From the NCBI RefSeq assembly GCF_910592395.1, contig NC_088310.1, forward strand, positions 2,611,501 through 2,675,500: a stretch of 64,000 nucleotides of DNA, given 5' to 3'. Of the stretch, positions 1-12,865 are shown piece after piece (position 1 is the first letter of the stretch; every line of letters begins with the position of its first letter). Below the pieces are notes generated by a model, which worked only from the letters and a program-made list of their open reading frames with translations, was not told the DNA's origin and did no database searches. This stretch comes from Lineus longissimus. Taxonomy: Eukaryota > Nemertea > Pilidiophora > Heteronemertea > Lineidae. Made by a program: the position numbers and the translations under genes.

Positions 1-1579
1 AAACATTTTTATAAGCAGTTGATGGAAACAGGTGGCTTTTGAGAATAATAACAATGGTAAACAGTTCACCACACAACTTCAATCGGCAAAAAGTCACCTA
101 GCTTATATTGCCTTTTCATAACACACCCACAGAAGTCTAAATCTGATATCACAGCCCCTTGAAGAAACCTACTTTATTTGCCATTATCAGATGGTTGGTG
201 TGGAAGATGCATGCAGAAGCAATCCAAGATGAAACAGATTACTAGATAATATCACCTTTTCAGACACAGTGTGTTCGAAATCATAATTCATGTTTTCCCT
301 GCGGCTGTTGGTCTCTCAGTGTTTTATGATCGGAACCTATTACACCCAATCAGCCTTCCTATGATTACAGTCGCCTGCAGCCAACTCCTGGCTGTAGCAA
401 CCACAGCCAGGGCAAAAACAGCACAACTCATTTCATTCACATTATCTCTGAGCTTTATCAGCAAACAATCACTTCATCTTCAGGATAACGCGTGAACAAT
501 TTGTGACAGTCATTTCATTAGAGCTTTGCGTAGGCGATGGGTGACAGACATGCTACCAATCAATGACAATGAGTTCATAGCATACCGACATCTATCAAGG
601 GCGGATCCTGGAGTCTGAGATAGAGGCATCCTGGGCTTCAGGGCCTTTCACTCAACACATACAGAGCTTATGCCTTGAATAAACCCACAAGCTTCAAGCG
701 GGAGTGCAAGCTTGTCTCTACATTAACACAAACCCCTCTTGTTTGGGGATAAACTTTGCCACAGTTTGTGTCGAAAACGCATTTCAAATAAATACAAAAG
801 GTTTCTTAGTCTCTCAATATATGATAATTGGTAAGGTAATGTGTGCGTGGAGAGGAGTATACTTCTGACCCTGGTATGTGAGGGTGAGATAGAGGGAGCG
901 CCTCAAAGATAGAGGAGCATCCCAGGTGTTTAAATGGGTGGACTTAATCTTTCCCATGGATAGATCTAGGAGTCAGAGGTATCAAGGGTACCTAATAGGT
1001 TTTCACTTTCGGGCCAAACAAACTTGCAATCACATGACAAAGAGGAGTGTTGCGTGAGACGTCAGACATGTCACACCATGTGTAACCCATCTTGACGCCA
1101 GCAACACATGATTTGTCATTCGATCAGAAGTTTATTAGGCCAGAAAACATGTATACACAATTGGAAATTTTCATATTCAGCTTAAATTTTAAATTTTTTT
1201 AACAAACAGTGCGGTCTTGAAACAATCCACGAAACAATATTTTACAAACATTTTTTAAAAGAATAATCCCAATGATACCACTTCTCAAGAATACATCAGT
1301 GAGAAAGAATATGGAAATCTTTGTAAAAACAAAATGGTTGCATTTGTCATTTTGCCTCTGAGGAAGGGAACGAACAAGTAACCTTGGGGAAGATGATCTG
1401 TTTCCAAGCAAAGACAAGTACAATATTGAAATAACATTGTTTTGTCCAGGAAATGGACAAAATAAGACACCAACACTCATCGAGATGGTACAATCCCTTT
1501 CCAACGACAACAACACACAACATATGGATCATCGAACAGCAACCTTGGGGACGATCGACATAAATCATATAATGGTTAC
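1..1579. other. Stretch without recognisable gene
   Basis: Both strands were read and no splice-bounded, protein-like exon, RNA gene or clear repeat was found. The short open frames here look like chance. If the minus-strand exon ending at 1580 is real, this stretch is the beginning of its first intron. Confidence 0.4.
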
Positions 1580-1719
1580 CTTTCTAAAATCTTCCGCCAT
1601 GCTCGCGTGAAGGCTTCTTCAACTCGCGATGGTCGCCGTTTAGGAATTTGTCTAATCTCGCGAAGAGACGACCGTCGTCTCTGAATGCTCCGTCGTTGCC
1701 AGTTTTCGTACACAGACAT
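1580..1719 (-). CDS. First coding exon of an unidentified minus-strand gene
   Basis: Read on the minus strand, an ATG at 1719-1717 opens 46 codons plus two bases, ending at a GTAACC donor (GT at 1579-1578), phase 2. An in-frame TGA lies 12 bases before the ATG, so this is the first usable start. The peptide begins MSVYENWQRR and is strongly basic, with a cluster of arginines and serines (RRRSS, PKRRPSR) that could be phosphorylation or nuclear-localisation sites; that is inference. The exon is much richer in CpG than its surroundings, which fits coding sequence or a promoter-proximal exon. I do not recognise the family. The gene would continue beyond the left edge of the window. It could still be a chance frame, because it is short. 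Confidence 0.5.
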
Positions 1720-1994
1720 ATTCACCGTTTCTCACAAGAAGATGCTGAAGTTACACCACATGTATTCAGAGCAGCAGGAACGCTACAAGATGGAGCACTA
1801 CTGTAGCCTTAGATGGTATCTATTGGTTACAGAAGCTGCTGAGATGGCGTATTAAGGCATCCATACAGATCTCCATCATGACAGCGATGCATTAGTCACA
1901 GAATCAAACAATATGGGATTCAGAGAAGGAATGCGTAGAAATCATCTCATGAATCAAATAGGGAATAGATCGTACGTAACAATGATTGACTTGA

Positions 1995-2084
1995 TCAGTT
2001 AGGCATCCAGTTGAGCATGGAGGGTTTGGGAACATCATCATCATGAATACTGAGATGGCTACCAAAAAAAATTGAGTGTTTTGG
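1995..2084 (-). CDS. Possible terminal exon, unidentified
   Basis: A very strong minus-strand acceptor (long pyrimidine tract, then GCAG, at about 2105-2085) is followed in phase 0 by 29 codons and TGA. The peptide starts PKHSIFFGSH and includes IHDDDVPKP. Another frame after the same acceptor is also open, so the reading frame is uncertain and no function can be suggested. If real it would be the 3' end of a gene lying to the right on the minus strand. Confidence 0.22.
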   Translation of the reverse strand, partial: PKHSIFFGSHLSIHDDDVPKPSMLNWMPN

Positions 2085-2599
2085 CTGCAAAAGGTAAAGG
2101 AGGGGTGTCTTGAAATAAGTTTGGGCAAGCACAAATGATTGTAACTGAGTTCTTGCAAAAACTTATTACTTTAAAGTTCACGTGAATAAGTCGGTATGTT
2201 TTCCAATGCATCCTAGTATTGGAAAGTGTACAGACTTATCTCTGCATCCCCAAAAGACCATTCCCCTCTCTATCTCAGAACAGCGCTCGAACTAGTGATA
2301 TTTCGTCAATCTATACATAAGCCAGAGCCCAGCAGTAAGTCCCTCCTCATTTTAAGTGCAATCCATAATTCATAGTTCATTCTATAGAAGATTCATGGTG
2401 ACTTTATTGCAGAATAATGTCCCACGTAGAGTTTATATCAAATAATATTAAAGATTTATCACCATCGAGTATTCTTTAAAGACTGGAACAAAAATCTATC
2501 AGGACATTCGTAGCAAGTTGCAATTATTACTTCAATTTTGAAGGTTACTTTGAGGAAAGACTTGGACACAGGAAGAGTTTGAGGGGTGGCTTGTATCTA

Positions 2600-2765
2600 A
2601 ATGAGGAGATCAGTGGCATTGTGGTCAGAGCACCAGCTCATGGATTCGACTCTTGGAAAGCCCTGTTTCATCTTTCTGTCCTTGAGCAAGGCATTAACCC
2701 TACATTGCTTCCCTCAACCCAGGAATATAAATGGGGACAAGGTTATCGCCAGGTTAGATGTTGAT
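2600..2765 (+). mobile_element. tRNA-derived SINE
   Basis: A box A-like TGGCATTGTGG (2614-2624) and a box B-like GGATTCGACTC (2642-2652) form an internal RNA polymerase III promoter. They are followed by a body with CCTTGAGCAAGGC and TTAACCCTA and then a CCCAGG/TAAATGGGGAC motif. This order is typical of tRNA-derived SINEs with an L2/CR1-like tail in marine animals. The overlapping short open frames are not genes. Confidence 0.6.
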
Positions 2766-3403
2766 CGCAGCTCGCACAGGTACCTGATTTTTGTTGCAGG
2801 TACCTGCGATGACCATTAGAAACAAAACATTTTTGTCTAAGTCAAGCTCAAAGCCAAGAGTGAAGAGATAAGATAAAGTGGGTCCATCTAAATCCTACTT
2901 CATGAGGATTTATACCGATCTTGTCAAAGGGGACCAAACAAGAGCTAATCAGATGATACGATCTCATATCCGTATATCTCTTCTTGCCATCTCAAGACAT
3001 CAAGAGCTTAAAAGCATGGCCGACAGTGCTGAGTAAACAAAGCGTTGCCATGGTCGCCGTAGATATTATTCATCTCCTAACCACAACCTTCACCGATGTG
3101 TTTTCAGACGGTAAGAAAATACGGGGTGGGGGATATCTCCCACGGGGATGCTGCAAAACCGATCTTTGAACAAAAATATTTTTCAAAGAAATCGCATGTT
3201 GTTGACTTCAAGAGATTCGGTTTAAAGAATTTTTTGACTCTGTTTATGATGCCGAGGGCTGATGACTTTCTTACTTTGTTGTTTATAATATATAACCGCT
3301 ATTTTATCACAAGCAATTCAAGTCAGGTTTTAAAATGAAAATTTGGATTGCAAAACATTTTTAGGCGGTGGCCTAAATCAATAGTGGCAGGGACAAGAAA
3401 CAA

Positions 3404-3575
3404 TACAGTGGAACCTCCCTTAGTGGACACCTCTCTATTTAGGACAACCTCTCTATCAAAGACACTAGTTTTGGTCCCAAACTGGTCGTTTCCTTCAAAT
3501 TTGACCTCTCTAATCAGGACACCTCTCTATTAAGGACAACACTGAGGGTGTCCGTAATAGAGAGGTTCTCCTGTA
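3404..3575. mobile_element. pogo/Tigger-like MITE
   Basis: A 172-bp segment starts TACAGTGGAACCTC and ends GAGGTTCTCCTGTA, so it has imperfect terminal inverted repeats bounded by TA. Inside are repeated phrases of the type CCTCTCTA..GGACA. The CAGTGGAACC end and TA target are typical of non-autonomous pogo/Tigger (Tc1-mariner superfamily) elements. A diverged relative lies at about 34136 in a PEX6 intron. Confidence 0.6.
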
Positions 3576-5651
3576 CTTCATTTTTACCTGGCCTAATGTA
3601 AACAAACAAACCAAAGGAACAACACAACAGTTTGGCACTGTAAATCATTGCCAAAGTGCCCCCAAACACCCATTATGAGATGTAATGATCATATTGATAT
3701 AAATGCTACATTTCATCTTGGCTCCATAATGACTTGTTACACATCATGACTGCCACAATTCATTCGGGCAAGCAATTTAGCGGCATATTGGATTCACTAT
3801 AGATCCTATTTAGCAGCTATAATTGTTATCGTTATCGCCTTTGTCGGCTCACGAATCACAAAAAAAACACTTCGATTGATAAATGTGTTCTTCTCTTTTT
3901 AACTTTGCCAACACAAGTTAAGGTAGATCGAACCACTGTGTTAAGGACATGCTCAGGACCATCTTCTTCTTTACTCTTGAGGGCATGCGATTCATGACTG
4001 GGTGCCTGTTACTGGCCTTGATAAACAAGTTTAGGTACTCAGGACTGACATTTGCTGTTCTTACTAGGGATGTCCTAAGTGGAAAATGTATGGTCTGGGT
4101 CAGTGTACAAGAGGGTCAATAATAAGAAAAGTTGATAGGAAACAAATATCTTTGTTTTCCTTGTCATCCTAGCTTGAGTTGAAATTCAAATAACCTCACT
4201 CTCTGCCAACTAGCTTAACATCCTCGACTCGACCAAATCAGAGCGTATTGGTATATTGGTCCCCCATCTACGCTGTAGTTTGAACAAGGCGTCAATAGCG
4301 CAACCACCACATATCAGATCTATTTTATCAGGATGATGTTTCAGCCAACATGACAATATCAACAAGTGGTAGATTGGCAAACCGTGAGATATATCTGGTT
4401 AGCTTGGTTAGCATTAGGACGATCAACAGACGAACATGTGGACGTGTTTCCGTGGACAAGACACATCTTGGGGACGTGTCTTGATTTTGGCGATTGGGGT
4501 TCAAATAGTTTTTATAGCGAATAGAAACCAGTCTAAATGGTTTTGAGGTGTTAGCACTTGACAAAAATTGTTTGCTTGGTATAATGATCACAGATGAATG
4601 GCGTTCAGGCTCGTCACATATGTCCTTTTTTCAAAGATACCATCAGTTTTACCAAATGTCCAAAAGTCAACAACACACAGCCATTTTTTATGAAGTGTGT
4701 ATTCATTTTTATTGATCGACACACTCTGTTGTTCTAAGAACTGCACCGCCAAATGATGTATAAATACTCCAACAGCCATCAGGCTTTAAATCACCACTTC
4801 CTTTTAATGCAGGGGAAAACTGAACGACCACAGTAAACATCTCAGCCGGTTAACCATGAGTGTTCCATGAATATTTAAGTGTGAACTGGGTGATGAAAAT
4901 GTGGTGGAACTCTTTGCAAGGTGAGAATTTAACGCCTCCATCATAACGCTTCCATGGCAAGTGCAGAGTTTGATATTTGAACAGGAAAATAGTAATGGGA
5001 GAAGTCTTTTACCCAAATTGCTGATATTCGTATTCCACTAAGGCATCACTTGACTAGTTTAAAGGGACACAGGGGGCTTGAGAAAAAGACATAGGCTTAC
5101 TCCAAAATTTCTAATTTTGTAAATTTGCGCAGCATAATTCAAGAATTCAATAATTCTGTTGGAAGAAGTCAGGGTCCTTGAAAGCTGTTTCTTTCTTGAA
5201 CCTTGAAATCTTGACACTGCCAAGCCATTGGCAGATCTTGGCAAACTTCATTGGCGAATCTAAGTCAACTCAGTATCAAAAGTTACCCAGGGGTCTCCCT
5301 CCTCCTTCAAGCAAACTTTGGCCAGTGAAAACATTCAGCACAGCATCTGTTGGCCAGCTAGCTGCCTCCAAGGCCAAGGCGCCACATCAACATGATAAAC
5401 AACCATTAGGTACACCATCAGCGATTCTCAGAAACCCATGACCAGGCCAGGAACCCACCCCTTGGAGCCTTTAAAATCATTATGGCGATAACAGGAACAT
5501 CCAGGGAAGGATAATCGCAGGCCAGGGACTATTTATCACCCCCAAACACACACTTAATTGGCCATTCACTCATGTCTGGCTCGGTGGGCGGTCAGGGCGG
5601 AGTAATCTACTTGTCGGACAAGAGAGGCAAATGACTGTATTCCTTTGCCTT

Positions 5652-5848
5652 TCACAGCCGAATGCAGTTCACTGATTGCTCTTCTGTTTCTATCACGAAA
5701 AAGTCTTCATTGCCTTGAACACTGAACAAAGATGTTTTTTTGCAATTTGAGTTAGACACAGTACACTGAGGTAGCTCCATTATTGCCTCAATTCTTAAGT
5801 GCTCAAGTGAAATATCGCAAGAACTAGACCAGTAACGACTGCTTTTGT
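5652..5848 (-). CDS. Candidate exon with PH-like beta strands
   Basis: After a minus-strand acceptor (TTTTAG, exon from 5848) the frame is open to a TGA at 5654-5652; an alternative weak donor would end the exon at 5673. The peptide contains LPQCTVSNSN and FSVQGNEDFFVIETEEQ, a spacing of hydrophobic strands like the second half of a pleckstrin-homology domain. The domain assignment is a guess from pattern and the splice signals are moderate. It may belong to the same unidentified minus-strand gene as the exons at 18.7 and 19.9 kb. Confidence 0.28.
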
Positions 5849-8673
5849 CTAAAATTAGCTCAGTAAAAAATATCATTGAGCTCACCCTTCAATGATTTAT
5901 ATCTAAAACAAGATGTAATATTCATGTTAATCTCACCATCCCCACACTAGCTTTATCACTTTGATGTATTTGCCTTCGTTATTTTCAAATGAATTATGCG
6001 ATATGCAGAAAAAAATGTTACTTTATATAGCTCAACATATAAAACAGACAAAGCTCCACCCAAGATCGCTAAGTAAGTAGATTATTGTTAATTTGATCAT
6101 GCCTCACTCGCATAAAATCACGTTGATTGAATTTCATCTCAGTAATGAGATTCCCAGAGGGCAGGCACCCACTCCCACAGACAACTAACATCTTCATATT
6201 TTTATAAATATTTCAAATAATTAATGTACTGTAAACTGACATTTTGCGGCACTTTAAGCTATTAGCAAATTAGCATGTTTTCAATAGGCGGTAGACAAAA
6301 TTCCGGGACTGCTACATGAATGTAAAGACATTTTACAAATGCATTGAACTGTTTTGGGTGTTTGATATAGTGCATACTTGGTACTCATCTCCGATGGGAA
6401 ATTACTTTCCTTTTTCAAATGAAATCTTAATAGGCTCATTCTTTGGCCATGCTTTGTCCGTTTCTCAATATCTTTATGCTTTCGAGTTTGAACTTTCAGA
6501 TGAAATATAAGATTTAACTAAACCTGATGAGATTTCTTAATGAATTCCCTAAAAAGTGCCATTTTTTCTTGACATTGACGACTGCCAAACCAACCCTTAG
6601 CCAATCCGAAAGTACTCGTCATAAAGCATAACAATGTCTTCTAATATAAAACAATATGATGAAGATATCAATAATTTATTTGGTTGAGTAAATGAGATTT
6701 CACCACGGATGCCATTTCCCTGAACCAACCAACCCAGCATGCTTCAGAAAACCTGACTGATTAATAAGTAAAGAGAATCATATCTGGCTGTGACAATTAA
6801 AGCCGGCCTAAGCCCATGTAGTTGCACCCTCATTTGTGTAACTGTATTAGTGTCATCTAAGCTGTTCAAACTGTCAGGTGGTTCTGATGGCGGGATAAAA
6901 CCGGAGATATATCGAGATGGGGGTTTAAGTAGTGGGTACCCATTAGGATGATTAATTTAATAAGATGAATATGAAAGGTGAAATGTACGGTGCAGTTTTA
7001 ACACCAGTTTTGTGCCCTAATGGTATCCTATCATCAGGCAAATCAATGTCCCCAAGTCATTTTAGGCGTTTTGCGTACAGTGCCGAAACATTTTGCTACT
7101 GCTCGAAAATTTACCCAAGACATCTTGTCAAGAGTAAATTGCTGGACACAGAGCCAGCCTCTGTATCAGGAAGAGCATCTTTTTTCGCCTCATCCTTCAT
7201 CCGCAAGTATTTAAATGCCAGAGAACTTGATACATTTCCGCTAACAGACAACTGGCCCAATTACCTACTCTGGGGCGCACAAGAGGAAGCCAGCGAAACA
7301 ATTACTGTCAATTTCCAACAGTGACAAATATAACATGATCTATGATTGTCACGACCAAGTATTTCACATGATGCACTTGTGATAATAGATGTCTGAGATA
7401 TTACTATAAATAGCTCCACGTTTCTATAAATAGCTCCAGGCGCAATTGCATTGGTAGGAAACCTTTTAAGGTTTCCTAAACGACAATCAAAGGAGCCGTT
7501 ATCTTTCCACGGAGGCCAGAGAAGTTTCAAGTCGTGAGTGTGAGTGTGAGATAGTCTGAAATTGTGTATCAGATGATTCGCAGGACATAATCGTGATGTG
7601 TGGTGTCTAACACAGAGGTGGCACATGACATGGGTAGAAGTTAGCTAAGAGCTCAACTTAGAATCTTACAATTATCTTGTACAGAATGTACATGTAACTG
7701 TACATGAAACTGAGAAAGATTTTAACTCGGGCTCTAAGGAATATCATTGGGAATTTCGATTTGGACTTGCCCTGATGTCGGATTCATTAGCCAGCAGCAA
7801 TTGCCTCAACAGAAATCCAATAAAGACAAGAAATTCAAACCAAATTCAATTCAATTACTTGGAGGACGATGCTTTTCTTCTTCTCTGATGAGCTCCAGTG
7901 CATCCCAGTCGCATTCATTGTAATGGAATTCCAACAGAACGAATACTGTACGCAGATCTTTTATGACCATTGTTATCAGCACCGCTTATGTTTGAATGAT
8001 CCCCAGTTTGTCATTAGTTAGACTTCTACACTGTAGATAGATACTGATACTGTAGACAGATACTGTTATTCAGGATTCGAAGGAGACTGCTTCATTTAAC
8101 AGTGAGACATCTTTAAATGAACGTGATAAAGGCGTTCACATACCCATCAAACCATCATGACAAAATCCAGATAATTGAAACTCTTCTCTTTGAAGTATGA
8201 GAGGATAGACTCGCATCAATAAACTGAACAGAAATAATTAGACCAACTTCAATTCAATTAGAAGCTGGATGACACTTTTATTCCATGCTGATGAGCTTCG
8301 GTGAATGTCACTCGCTTTCACCATTATGAAATACTGCATACAGAATTTTTCCGAAAAAAGATGGATCAATCAATTTTACGAGCAGAAATTAAGTTTAAAC
8401 AATTCCCAGTTCAGTCATTTAGTGCCGCTTTTATATTCTAGATAGAGTCATTAAAGCCCTATGCCATTCGTTAACAATTTGAAATTTGTAATTGAATTTG
8501 AAAATGTTCAATTTAGTGGATACCGTTTGGAATATAGATGTCAACGTGTAGAGAGATATACAGATACTGTACATACAAAGTTTCAGCTAAGTTGCATGCA
8601 TGATAACGGCATTGTGTAAAACTATTGCTATCTTCCTGACCCATGATTAAAATAACAAACAGCTTTAAGGATT
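5849..8673. other. Stretch without recognisable gene
   Basis: AT-rich sequence with no supported exon on either strand. Short direct repeats occur, for example two copies of TAAATAGCTCCA near 7410-7440, and a GTGAGTGTGAGTGTGAG run near 7535. The 119-121 codon open frames at 6965 and 7261 show no family resemblance. Confidence 0.4.
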
Positions 8674-8904
8674 CAACAGCATGCCTCTAATAGGTGACTG
8701 CAGTTTGCAGTAGGAGAGACTGCAGTTTGCAGTAGGAGAGATTGCAGTTTGCAGTAGGAGAGAGTCAGAGTTACTTTGCTTTAGTCCTCAACAGCACACC
8801 TGTAATAGGTGACTGCAGTTTGCAGTAGGAGAGACTGCAGTTTGCAGTAGGAGAGACTGCAGTTTGCCGTAGGAGAGAGTCAGAGTTACTTTGCTATAGT
8901 CCTC
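8674..8904. repeat. Nested tandem repeat (22-bp inside 115-bp unit)
   Basis: Three near-identical copies of a 22-bp monomer (GACTGCAGTTTGCAGTAGGA core) are followed by a spacer with GAGTCAGAGTTACTTTGCT. The whole 115-bp block then repeats a second time with one G-to-C change or similar in a monomer. It is a two-level array and shows no coding signature. Confidence 0.85.
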
Positions 8905-10089
8905 TGTGCCCAGTGCACATTGGTAAAAAGAACATTGGACAATAAAAAGGTCTCCCACTGCCTTAAACCAAAGTGATATTTCATCACCTCGGTCTGGAGC
9001 TTATAGTTGCAGAAAATCTTTTCCTTTTCCATTAGTGAGAGTAGATTAGCTTAATTAAACTAAAGGAAATGAGTTTAACAAACGGATTGGTCGCAGTCAG
9101 ACTTAGTCAAAGCTCATTAGAAAATTTCTCATTTAACTTGAATGGGGGTATAAAGGTAATCAACATGGTGCTGGGATGAATCTTGAAGCCCGTTGAAGAG
9201 GCAGAGATAAGTATCTCAAAAACTCTTTCGGGCAGTAACCCTTGTAATCCTAGTATTAAAACTTTAACCTGAGGGTGATGCAGGCGATGAGAGGACCGGG
9301 TAGCCTGTCGATTACATGAGGAGGCAGGGATTTGTGTCTCCATAAAAACCTTTAGGTGCAGAGACTGCCTGGCCTGGCCACTTACAAGGATCACTATGGA
9401 AGCCATGTTTGGTCAATTTTACAAGTTTAAGGCATTCTCCTCTTCCCTGACACTTCTTGCACTGCAGCCTCTAATTCCATTCCAACAGTTGTTGCCTCAA
9501 TCAAAGCCCAAGGCCTTTGAAACCAGCCCACCCCAGTGTTCAAATTCAATTTAACTCTTGGTTAGTCAACATGCAAATGCATCACCCATAATAATTAGAA
9601 CTGCTTGGTCAAGCAACCTCACAGATAACTGGCCAAATCAAGGGGAAACTTGGTTAGCTGGTAATAATTAGCCACACACACTGCAGGAGATCTCATCACA
9701 CGGCAAATTAATTCTACCTTGTAGCAGACACTATGAATCACATCGGAGATAGTAACACTGTCAATCAATATAGCCGAATTTCATCTGCCAGGTTTCTGGA
9801 AATGGGACTAAAGGACGGCAAGTCCTAATCAAAGGGATAAGAAGAATCTATTGAGCATGCTTGGCCTATCAACATTACAATCTACATGCCCATGCAAGCT
9901 CAACTTTTCAACTTTTTAATTTTGACCCCAAGTTTTGACAACAGATTTAGTTTGACTCCCTGAGAGATACAATCTTCTCAGAGATCATGAACCTCGCACT
10001 GCTTTTAAGTGCAGAAGTCCAAAGATTTTCAGGACATCTATAGCCATCGAAAAACCACTCCAATCCCTGAATGACACCTCCAGATAACG

Positions 10090-10615
10090 ACTTGAAGGCT
10101 CAGGACAACCTAAGGAATTGTAATCAAATGTCTTACTGAGCTTCCAGCCAGGCTAAAATGGCTATTGCCTCAGCCAAAGAATTTTTATCGGATCATCAAC
10201 ATAGAAATGTCCAACCATAACGATTGATATTGCAGTTAATAGCCACTATCCACAGCTTGTTTCAAGAGACTTTAAACTGATGAAAATCCTGCTTGAAAAG
10301 GTCAATGGTTTAGTGACCAGCTGGATTCCATGATTCCGGAGCTAAATGGGTCTTAGACAATGCTCAGCATCATCAATCATGTATCCCGAAAACAAACTCA
10401 ATAGCATTTTTCAGATCACCCATGCACCCTTGACTAACTTGGACACTGGAAAACCATGGGAATTGCCATTAAATGTCTCACTAAACTTCCAGCCAGATCA
10501 AAATAGCTGTTGCCTCAGCCCAAGACTTTTTATCCGACTGCCAAGATGGCCAACTTTCCAAATGGGGTTGCAGTCAATCTTCAAGAGGCTAAACTGCTGA
10601 AAGTGGTGTCTGAGC
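10090..10615. repeat. Diverged tandem duplication, about 345-bp period
   Basis: The text around 10110-10290 (with AAATGTCTTACTGAGCTTCC, then TTGCCTCAGCC) recurs around 10455-10610 (AAATGTCTCACTAAACTTCC, TTGCCTCAGCC) with many substitutions and small gaps. Both copies end near a run resembling AGAGNCTTTAAACTGNTGAAA. This is an old local duplication, not a gene. Confidence 0.6.
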
Positions 10616-11333
10616 TTATAGTCAGCATGCTGTTGGTTGTGATCTTCGGGTTGAACGGTTCATAGATGGTGCTATATTTAACCATAATCAATCACGTCTG
10701 GACGCATGGACTCCAAATACCACTTGGCATGTTTCCCCGGCTTCAGACCCAATCAGTATGTGAAGCAGGGAAAATAGTCCACCACTTAATCCCAAACGAA
10801 TGATAAGAGCATGACAGTCCAAACCATGGTTCCTACATTTCTGGATCAATCAGAAGTAAATTGGTCCAAGGAGACCAATTTTAGGTGTACCTCATCACAA
10901 TTACGATGTGGCCTTTCTACAAGGTTGACCGAAAATTCTTCATTACTCGGCTGAATATTGACTTGGCTATATTTGAACAACTGGTGAAACTGATATCACA
11001 CAAGTAGTAGTCGGCTTCACCATTGCTCACCATGGTTTTACACCAGTTTATACCTCAAAGCTTTGACGAAGCATTTTAGCAATGTTAGAAGAGCCTCGGG
11101 AGTCAAAATGGGTCTGGTTTCTGCATAAAAGGAATATGGTGGCTATTGAGTGTGCTTTTAGTGACAAACAGACGTTTCAAAGTACCTTGCAACTAGCATT
11201 TCTAGGCACTCTTGTTTTCAAGGAGCTGCTCAAATACACCCATTATTTGCACAAAAACTAGGGGAAAGAGAGCAGTTACCTGAAAAGAATGTGCTCTTAT
11301 GACCCATGGACTGCCGGTCTGATCCCCATGGAA

Positions 11334-12013
11334 AAGTAATGTCTGCTTTAACTTGGTGCTTTATACTGACTGAGGTCTGCCTCAAAGTGCTTTACAACAA
11401 CAAGTAATGTCTGCTTTAACTTGGTGCTTTACACTAACTGAGATCTGTCTCAAAGTGCTTTACAACAAGAAGTAATGTCTGCTTTAACTTGGTGCTTTAT
11501 ACTGACTGAGGTCTGCCTCAAAGTGCTTAACAACAACAAGTAATGTCTGCTTTAACTTGGTGCTTTACACTGACTGAGGTCTGTCTCAAAGTGCTTTACA
11601 ACAACAAGTAATGTCTGCTTTAACTTGGTGCTTTACACTGAATGAGGTCTGTCTCAAAGTGCTTAACAACAACAAGTAAAGTCTGCTTTAACTTGGTGCT
11701 TTACACTGAATGAGGTCTGTCTCAAAGTGCTTTACAACAACAAGTAATGTCTGCTTTAACTTGGTGCTTTACACTAACTGAGATCTGTCTCAAAGTGCTT
11801 TACAACAACAAGTAATGTCTGCTTTAACTTGGTGCTTTACACTGACTGAGATCTGTCTCAAAGTGCTTTACAACAACAAGTAATGTCTGCTTTAACTTGG
11901 TGCTTTACACTAACTGAGATCTGTCTCAAAGTGCTTTACAACAACAAGTAATGTCTGCTTTAACTTGGTGCTTTACACTGAATGAGGTCTGTCTCAAAGT
12001 GCTTTACAACAAC
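11334..12013. repeat. 68-bp minisatellite, ten copies
   Basis: Ten head-to-tail copies of a 68-bp unit begin AAGTAATGTCTGCTTTAACT; copy starts are near 11334, 11402, 11470, 11538, 11606, 11674, 11742, 11810, 11878 and 11946. Variants at a few positions (ACTGACTGAGGT, ACTAACTGAGAT, ACTGAATGAGGT) recur in a mixed order, so copies were homogenised by unequal exchange. Each unit has a small inverted motif around GAGGTCTGCCTC. Confidence 0.92.
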
Positions 12014-12117
12014 TGTCACTTTCCTCAGGTATACACAGAGGCACTGACGTGACACATTTGAGTTTAACAAGAGCTGATCTGACGAAGTTACCTGCGTAAG
12101 TGCAAGCTTGACTATTT

Positions 12118-12440
12118 TCGCCATGATTACATCCATCTCATCCCCTACTTCATTACCCCAAACTCAGGTCATCACAAGAGGATTTAGTGCTTCTAAAGCC
12201 ACATCCTACTTAGGATATAATGGATTATTAAAAAATGAAAAAATGCATCATTCAGACTGGAAGTCCGTATACCTGGTGTCATGATTACTCCATCCACCTT
12301 ATCCGATCTCCCAAGGGATGGTATAATGGGGACAATCCAACGCATCTCTGGCTCGTTATACCTCATCATCCTAGCATCAGACCAGGTAAAAGGATTCAGC
12401 GCCTCTAAAGAACATTACCAGAGGATATGGAATTTTCATG
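12118..12440. repeat. Diverged two-copy duplication, about 158-bp period
   Basis: CATGATTACATCCATCTCAT at about 12122 recurs as CATGATTACTCCATCCACCT at about 12280. The copies share downstream phrases (TCACAAGAGGATTTAGTGC against AAAAGGATTCAGCGC, then CTCTAAAG). It is an old duplication with no coding support. Confidence 0.5.
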
Positions 12441-12697
12441 CCATACTAACCAGCGCGAAACATGGTTGTGTTTCTGTTAGGTATTATAGGCTTGATCAGT
12501 CTCTAGATGAGGTCACTGACTTGTGGTGGATATGCTAGACATAACACAGGATACATTGGCCAGCGGCCTTATGGTCCTTATATCTCATGAGGGAAAACAG
12601 TGGCATTAAGATACAATCATTTTATGTTACGATTGAAGAAAACTGAATTTCACGATAGCGATGATCACACTCTGTCTATAAAAACCTTGTTACAAAA

Positions 12698-12865
12698 CAT
12701 TTAGGATAAGGATGTGTGCAAGAGAGAGATATCCTGATCGAGACGAAGAAGGTGGATCACTTCAACAAAGTCGCCATGTCCACTTCTGACTTTCTGTGAC
12801 CAGTAACTTTAAGATAAGGATGATGCAAGAGAGCCATCTAGAGACAAAGAAAATGGATTACTTTC
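12698..12865. repeat. Diverged two-copy duplication, about 109-bp period
   Basis: Two blocks contain GATAAGGATG..GCAAGAGAG, then GAGACRAAGAARRTGGAT and a pyrimidine-rich end, spaced about 109 bp (12701 and 12810). Nothing else is recognised here. Confidence 0.5.

Noticed and set aside
8674-12013. CRISPR-like array
   Set aside because: Repeats are contiguous without unique spacers and the genome is animal.
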